Of a DNA stretch of 64,000 nucleotides, positions 59,104 to 64,000 are shown piece by piece. The translations under genes were made by a program, and so were the position numbers. The DNA comes from an uncultured Paracoccaceae bacterium. GTDB lineage: Bacteria > Pseudomonadota > Alphaproteobacteria > Rhodobacterales > Rhodobacteraceae. Each line of letters starts with the position of its first letter. The stretch's first letter is position 1. The notes below the pieces were generated by a model. It ran no database searches. It saw only the letters and a list, made by a program, of their open reading frames with translations, and was not told where the DNA came from. The stretch lies in assembly GCA_947498985.1 (NCBI GenBank), contig CANMMF010000001.1:211001-275000 (forward strand). Direction: 5' to 3'.

Positions 59104-59132
59104 TAACTATTACGGCAAACTGCCGGGTGCAA
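59104..59132 (-). promoter_or_regulatory. Candidate tRNA-fMet promoter
   Basis: On the minus strand TTGCAC and TAGTTA are spaced by 17 bp, the -10 lying 12 bp before the tRNA. This would give the tRNA a transcript independent of the rRNA operon. Confidence 0.5.
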
Positions 59133-59187
59133 TGTCTCGCGGGCGGTTTGTGCAACTTTTTTCGCCGTTTTCTGCGTCGACTTGGCG

Positions 59188-60465
59188 TCACCCGGGCGGA
59201 ACGCAGGCTGTAACCGAGATGGTGGGGGCCGTGCCAAAGGTGGGCCCTGAGGGCATCTGTTCTATGACCCAGGTTTGCAGCGCGGAAACGTCGCCGCTGC
59301 CGCGCGAAAATCCACACAGCGTCATGCGGGTTGGCCCCGGGGGCGTCCTTTCGAGCATGTTGAACGAAAAATCCGCGTCATAGACATATTGCAATCCGCC
59401 TTTGCCGGGCGGCGTGCGGGCGCTTTGCAGGCTGGTGCCGGATGCGCCCTGAATGACCTGAACCGGCGCCCGTTCACCATTGTCATCGGCGACCTTGTAA
59501 ATCTGGAACAGGTGATCATGTCCGCTGAGTACCAGCGACGCTTTCGGCCAGGCGCGATAATGCGAATCGCGCGGGTCGCGGAACCGTCCGTACTCACTCC
59601 AGAACGGGACATGGGTGGTGATCCATGTCTCGGGTGTGTTGGTCACTTTGGAGAAATCGACCAGACGCGTGGTTGTGGCGCGCGAGGCGTTCAGAAGGTA
59701 GATGTTGAGCGCGGGGAATGCACCGGCGTCGAAGCGGATCATTTCGTCCACATGGTAGGTTTGCCGCTCGCACACCGCCAGATCCGTCACCAGACCCACC
59801 GTGGAGAAAAAGGTCGACCAGCCGACCCATCCGCGTTCATCCTGCGGCGCGCAATCCTCGTGGTTGCCGCGCACGATTACCCAGGGTGCCGCTGCAAGCA
59901 ATGGCGCGGCGGGTGCAAAAAAGTCATCCTCCCAGACCGACCAGTCGCGCAAGCGGCGCACCTTGGGGTCGGGATTGGGGTCGCAGCCTTCGACATCGCG
60001 TCCGCAATTGTCGCGATAGGTGTAGTCGCCGACATGGATCACCAGATCGGGCTCGAGCGCCGCGGCGGCGGATGCTATTTGCGGAAAGAACCAACCGGAT
60101 GTGCAATCCTGAGAGCCCGCGGGCGCATCTCGACAGCCCGTGTCGCCCAACAAAAGGATGCGGGACGGCGCTGTGGCGGCGGGAATGGTCAGTTGGGTTG
60201 GCCCCACCATCACGGTCTTTTTGTCGGAAAGTGAGACGGAGGCCTCGCACACAGTGAGGTCGGCCATCTCCGCCATCGCGCTGTCGTCGCGCTCCTGCAT
60301 CGGCAGGCCTGCTGGCGCGATATCGGCGCAGGAGGCGCTTGACGTGATGGCCCGCACGATGGCTCTGGGGCCTTCGGCAAGCTGCACCCAAGCGTAATCG
60401 GTCTGCGACGCCGCGGTGCCGGCCAGACAGGCGAGCAAAGCGGCGAGGATGTTGGGACGCTGCAT
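59188..60465 (-). CDS. Secreted metallophosphoesterase (calcineurin-like)
   Basis: A 425-residue protein with a signal peptide (MQRPNILAALLACLAGTAAS). Calcineurin-type metal motifs in order: LLLGDTG (107-110), HVGDYTY (146-148), VRGNHED (200-203), the His of ITTHVPFW (285) and SGHDHLF (315-318). It has six or more Cys pairs, fitting a periplasmic location. GGAGA precedes the chosen ATG; a longer frame upstream runs into the rRNA operon terminator and is rejected. Phosphate release from organophosphates is the probable role. It is inserted between 5S and tRNA-fMet. Confidence 0.87.
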   Translation of the reverse strand: MQRPNILAALLACLAGTAASQTDYAWVQLAEGPRAIVRAITSSASCADIAPAGLPMQERDDSAMAEMADLTVCEASVSLSDKKTVMVGPTQLTIPAATAPSRILLLGDTGCRDAPAGSQDCTSGWFFPQIASAAAALEPDLVIHVGDYTYRDNCGRDVEGCDPNPDPKVRRLRDWSVWEDDFFAPAAPLLAAAPWVIVRGNHEDCAPQDERGWVGWSTFFSTVGLVTDLAVCERQTYHVDEMIRFDAGAFPALNIYLLNASRATTTRLVDFSKVTNTPETWITTHVPFWSEYGRFRDPRDSHYRAWPKASLVLSGHDHLFQIYKVADDNGERAPVQVIQGASGTSLQSARTPPGKGGLQYVYDADFSFNMLERTPPGPTRMTLCGFSRGSGDVSALQTWVIEQMPSGPTFGTAPTISVTACVPPG

Positions 60466-60545
60466 GGATATGTCTCCGAAATCGCTTTGGGGAACTCGAC
60501 CGTGAGGCGAGCTGGTCAAAATCGAGACAAGCTTAAGGGATAAAT

Positions 60546-60583
60546 ACAAAAAGCCCAGCGCGTTGGCGCCGGGCTTTTTGTGT
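60546..60583 (-). terminator. rRNA operon terminator
   Basis: ACAAAAAGCCC and GGGCTTTTTGT flank a GC-rich interior, giving a long stem with a T-run on the minus strand 35 bp after 5S. Classical intrinsic terminator ending the rRNA operon before the phosphoesterase gene. Confidence 0.85.
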
Positions 60584-60617
60584 AACATCGTCAGAGAGAT
60601 ACGCTTGGGTTTTACTA

Positions 60618-60734
60618 GGTTTGGCGATGACCTACTCTCCCACGTCTTAAGACGCAGTACCATTGGCGCTACGGCACTTAACGGCCGGGTTCGGAATGGA
60701 GCCGGGTGTTTTGCTCGTGCTATGATCACCAAAC
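60618..60734 (-). rRNA. rrf: 5S rRNA
   Basis: On the minus strand the gene begins GTTTGGTGATCATAGCACG and ends GTCATCGCCAAACC; terminal stem GTTTGG/CCAAAC. Internal landmarks ACACCCGGCTCCATTCCGAA and GGTACTGCGTCTTAAGACGT are those of alphaproteobacterial 5S. About 117 nt. Ends are estimated to within a few bases. Confidence 0.95.
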
Positions 60735-61140
60735 CGAGAAAAACCCAAGTTCAAGTCGTCCAAGTCAGTACACTCACGGTGTATGCTTATTGTCCCAGAA
60801 GAAACCTGGCTTCTACTGGATCAAATCAAGCCTATCGGGCCATTAGTACCGGTCAACTGAACACATTGCTGTGCTTACATCTCCGGCCTATCGACGTGGT
60901 GGTCTTCCACGGCCCTCAGGGATACCTTGTTTTGAGGGGGGCTTCCCGCTTAGATGCCTTCAGCGGTTATCCTGTCCGAACATAGCTACCCTGCACTGCT
61001 GCTGGCGCAACAACAGGTCCACCAGTGGTCCGTTCACCCCGGTCCTCTCGTACTAGGGGCAACTCCTCTCAAGTATCCTACACCCACGGCAGATAGGGAC
61101 CGAACTGTCTCACGACGTTCTAAACCCAGCTCACGTACCT

Positions 61141-61177
<37 letters not shown>

Positions 61178-61247
61178 CCAGCCCCAGGATGAGATGAGCC
61201 GACATCGAGGTGCCAAACACTGCCGTCGATATGGACTCTTGGGCAGT

Positions 61248-61296
<49 letters not shown>

Positions 61297-61438
61297 CCCA
61301 CTTGGGACCACCGGATCACTATGGCCGTCTTTCGACTCTGCTCGACTTGTCAGTCTCGCAGTCAGGCTGGCTTCTGCCATTGCACTCAACGAGCGATTTC
61401 CGACCGCTCTGAGCCAACCTTCGCGCGCCTCCGTTACG

Positions 61439-61474
<36 letters not shown>

Positions 61475-61729
61475 ACGCAGGGTCCCGGATCCGGATAACG
61501 GACCGCGGTTAGACATCAAGCAGAACAAGGGCGGTATCTCAAGGGTGGCTCCCCACAGACTGGCGTCCATGGTTCAAAGCCTACCGCCTATCCTGCACAT
61601 GTTGTGCCTGATGCCAGTGCGAAGCTGTAGTGAAGGTGCACGGGGTCTTTCCGTCTAACCGCGGGGAGCCTGCATCTTGACAGGCAATTCAATTTCGCTG
61701 AGTCGATGTTGGAGACAGCGGGGAAGTCG

Positions 61730-61812
<83 letters not shown>

Positions 61813-62547
61813 TGGGCTTCAATTCAGAGCTTGCACCCCTCCTTTTAACCTTCAGGCACCGGGCAGGCGTCAGACCCTATACGTCGTCTTGCGACTTCGC
61901 AGAGCCCTGTGTTTTTAGTAAACAGTCGCCACCCCCTGGTTTGTGCCCCCGGCTCCAAGTTGCCTTGGAACCGGGCCTCCTTCTCGCGAACTTACGGAGG
62001 TATTTTGCCGAGTTCCTTCAACATCGTTCTCTCAAGCGCCTTGGTATTCTCTACCAGTCCACCTGTGTCGGTTTAGGGTACGATCTGATGGAGGTGCTAT
62101 TTCCAGGGACCAATTAGCGGCCCACCCAATCCGATAAGGGTGAACAACCTTCATGATCCGTCACAATCCTCCTGGCCCAGGAATATTAACCTGGTTCCCA
62201 TCGACTACGCCTTTCGGCCTCGCCTTAGGGGTCGGCTTACCCTGCTCAGATTAGCTTTAAGCAGGAACCCTTGGACTTTCGGCGAGAGTGTCTCTCACAC
62301 TCTTTGTCGCTACTCATGTCATCATTCTCGCTAGTGATCTCTCCACCGGATCGCTCACGCGCCGGCTTCACAGAAAGCTCCTTGTCTCCGTAACGGTCGA
62401 AACCGCTAAAGAGACAGTGAACTATGTCACACTACGCTCTGCTACCATGCCTTACGGCATCCTCAGCTTCGGCTCATGGCTTGAGCCCCGTTACATCTTC
62501 GCCGCAGGACAACTTATTTAGACCAGTGAGCTGTTACGCTATCTTTA

Positions 62548-62578
<31 letters not shown>

Positions 62579-63106
62579 TTGTTTTGGTCGTCCCACCTGC
62601 TTTCCCACTTAGCCATGAATTAGGGGCCTTAGCTGGAGGTCAGGGTTGTTTCCCTCTCCACTACGGACGTTAGCATCCGCAGTGTGTCTGCCATCTAGTA
62701 CTCCCGGGTATTCGGAGTTTGGTTAGGATCAGTAAGCCTGTGGGGCCCCATTACCCATCCAGTGCTCTACCCCCCGGGGTATTCGGATGACGCTCTACCT
62801 AAATAGATTTCGCAGAGAACCAGCTATCTCCGAGTTTGATTGGCCTTTCACCCCTAGGCACAACTCATCCCGACCTTTTTCAACAGGTGTGGGTTCGGAC
62901 CTCCAGTAAGTGTTACCTTACCTTCATCCTGGTCATGCCTAGATCACTCGGTTTCGGGTCTGATCCATCTAACTCGACGCCCTATTAAGACTCGCTTTCG
63001 CTGCGCCTACACCTAACGGCTTAAGCTTGCTAGATAGACCAAGTCGATGACCCATTATACAAAAGGTACGCCGTCACAAGACTGGACACTAATGACAACC
63101 TCCGAA

Positions 63107-63125
63107 GGTGGGTTGCAAACCCACC
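63107..63125 (-). terminator. Hairpin directly after the ORF in the intervening sequence
   Basis: GGTGGGTT-GCA-AACCCACC is a perfect 8-bp stem with a 3-nt loop abutting the stop codon of the deacylase-like ORF. No T-run follows, so it more likely protects or processes the RNA than terminates it. Confidence 0.5.
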
Positions 63126-63647
63126 CTACCGGGTCGGGACGCTGACCCTGAACTGCACCGTTTCGATGCCAGGGTTGTCGTCGTAGATTCCTGCGTTGGA
63201 CCTGTGGTCGTAACTGAGGCCGAAGCGCCATCCCTGGCGGTTCTCATAGCCCAGTTCCAGCCCTGATCGAAACTCGATCGGGCCGCCAAGGTCGAACCCT
63301 CCATTGTCGAAATATATTCCCGGCATGGAGTGCAGTTCTGCAAAGAACGGGCTGTCGCCGAATTCGATGGTGTAGGTCGAGCCGAAGCCCACCCATGTTT
63401 CACCCTCTTCGCCGACCGAAAGTCCAAATGCATTGCCGAACGGGCCGCGTTTGTGGCCCAGATCGTATCGCATATAGATTTCGCTCGCCGCGCTGGCGCG
63501 CCGTTCCAGAACCTGGCCTGCCGAAAAAGCAAGCCTCGGGGTCGTTTCCGACTTTCCGAGACATCCGGTTTCGGTGCCACAGTAATTTCTGCTCATGTCG
63601 GTCAGACCGAGAATGAGGAGCAATACTGCAAAGGTTCCATCTGCCAT
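63126..63647 (-). CDS. PagL-type lipid A 3-O-deacylase-like protein encoded inside 23S rRNA
   Basis: A 173-residue protein. The N-terminus has a short hydrophobic leader-like stretch (FAVLLLILGL). From residue ~36 the sequence alternates as in an eight-strand beta-barrel (ASEIYMRYDLGHKRGPFGNA, EFRSGLELGYENRQGWRFGL). The C-terminal YDHRSNAGIYDDNPGIETVQ contains His148, Ser150 and Glu162. The 2- and 12-residue spacings equal those of the catalytic His126/Ser128/Glu140 of Pseudomonas PagL. Known PagL enzymes sit in the outer membrane and remove a 3-hydroxyacyl chain from lipid A. A TAGGA site lies 9 nt upstream. It is in the rRNA sense, so transcription from the rrn promoter is expected. Weak points: a short leader and a non-aromatic C-terminus. 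Confidence 0.75.
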   Translation of the reverse strand: MADGTFAVLLLILGLTDMSRNYCGTETGCLGKSETTPRLAFSAGQVLERRASAASEIYMRYDLGHKRGPFGNAFGLSVGEEGETWVGFGSTYTIEFGDSPFFAELHSMPGIYFDNGGFDLGGPIEFRSGLELGYENRQGWRFGLSYDHRSNAGIYDDNPGIETVQFRVSVPTR

Positions 63648-64000
63648 CTTGAATGTCCTACCGCTTCGCTGCTTGAGGGCATGGCCCCGTGCAGTGTGTT
63701 TCGATAGACCATCTGATGGCGCAGATTGTCATTAGAGTCCAGTCAAGCTCCGACTGATTGTAGGCGTCCGGTTTCAGGTACTGTTTCACTCCCCTCGTCG
63801 GGGTGCTTTTCACCTTTCCCTCACGGTACTGGTTCGCTATCGGTCAGCAAGGAGTACTTAGCCTTCGAAGGTGGTCCTCCGATCTTCAAACAGGATTTCA
63901 CGTGTCCCGTCCTACTTAATACGTCCAATCATGCTTCCCATACGGGGCTGTCACCCACTATGGCTGACCTTTCCAGGTCATTCTGGTCACAATCATGGCT

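Larger units (their letters stand above)
63080..63744 (-). other. 23S rRNA intervening sequence in helix 25 with inverted-repeat ends
   Basis: Arms at 63080-63098 (GACTGGACACTAATGACAA) and 63726-63744 are inverted repeats matching at 18 of 19 positions. They extend the helix 25 stem, the classical architecture of an rRNA intervening sequence cut out by RNase III. The 627 bp between them have no similarity to rRNA and contain a 173-codon ORF in the rRNA sense. Helix 25 is a known site of such insertions in other bacteria, where the encoded protein, if any, is usually the ~120-residue four-helix-bundle type. Confidence 0.88.

Noticed and set aside
59188..60732. Longer N-terminus for the phosphoesterase starting near 60732
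   Set aside because: It would begin in 5S rRNA and read through the rRNA terminator; the signal peptide and ribosome site define 60465 instead.
63089..63580. Alternative 163-codon minus-strand ORF in the intervening sequence
   Set aside because: Overlaps the PagL-like frame with no recognisable motif; it is a frame shadow.

Overview
The window looks like a chromosome segment of a Rhodobacterales (Roseobacter-group) alphaproteobacterium. Support: high GC, many solute ABC transporters with LacI or GntR regulators, DUF6455 and NDUFA9-type genes, an FNR-type box, and an rRNA operon whose 5S/tRNA-fMet end has alphaproteobacterial character. All assignments come from reading sequence motifs; no database search was run.

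Region A (1-8148) is a peptide or amino-acid-derivative scavenging island. It has an oligopeptide ABC transporter (binding protein, DppB, and a fused DppC-DppD protein running off the left edge), a DUF1028 protein, glutaminase, a FadR/GntR regulator and an M20 amidohydrolase. Three near-identical palindromes centred on TTATCATGATAA lie in the two divergent promoter regions and probably define the GntR regulon. Region B (8292-20278) is a catabolic island: TPP enzyme, MLE-type enolase-superfamily enzyme, RraA-like protein, alpha/beta hydrolase, bicupin, LacI regulator, a complete sugar-type ABC transporter containing an extra small membrane protein, and a divergent HpcH/HpaI aldolase. Two TGAAT-type operators sit in the divergent promoter.

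Region C (20358-37503) is a 17.1 kb integrated element in tRNA-Leu(CAG), bounded by an 18-bp direct repeat of the tRNA 3' end. It carries a tyrosine integrase, two small HTH proteins, a replication-initiator-like gene with an internal iteron array, an HK97-type head module, P27/large terminase, HNH nuclease, tail tube, tape measure, two more tail-like genes and a few unknown cargo genes. No lysis genes, tail fibres or classical repressor are visible, so it is either a decayed prophage or a capsid-encoding phage satellite.

Region D (37722-40902) holds ordinary small genes: an NDUFA9-like protein, two Cys-rich DUF6455 proteins behind an FNR-like box, an M48 lipoprotein protease, a DCC-family protein and a small unknown protein. 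Region E (40924-58896) is a second, larger catabolic island. A long minus-strand operon (ABC ATPase, GMC oxidoreductase, HisD-like dehydrogenase, two double-SnoaL proteins, SDR, LacI, bicupin, membrane protein, MetE-like protein) diverges from a plus-strand operon (binding protein, two permeases, a third double-SnoaL protein, lactonase-like amidohydrolase). A DadA-like oxidoreductase and an acetylpolyamine-amidohydrolase-like gene follow on the minus strand. Islands B and E share a LacI, a bicupin and an ABC ATPase that are visibly related, suggesting duplicated modules for related but unknown substrates.

Region F (59015-64000) has tRNA-fMet, a secreted metallophosphoesterase, 5S rRNA and most of a 23S rRNA gene, all on the minus strand. 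The 23S gene is interrupted in helix 25 by a 665-bp intervening sequence with 19-bp inverted-repeat ends. Inside it, in the rRNA sense, is an intact-looking ORF for a PagL-type lipid A deacylase that keeps the His/Ser/Glu catalytic spacing. This protein-coding rRNA intervening sequence is the most unusual observation in the window.
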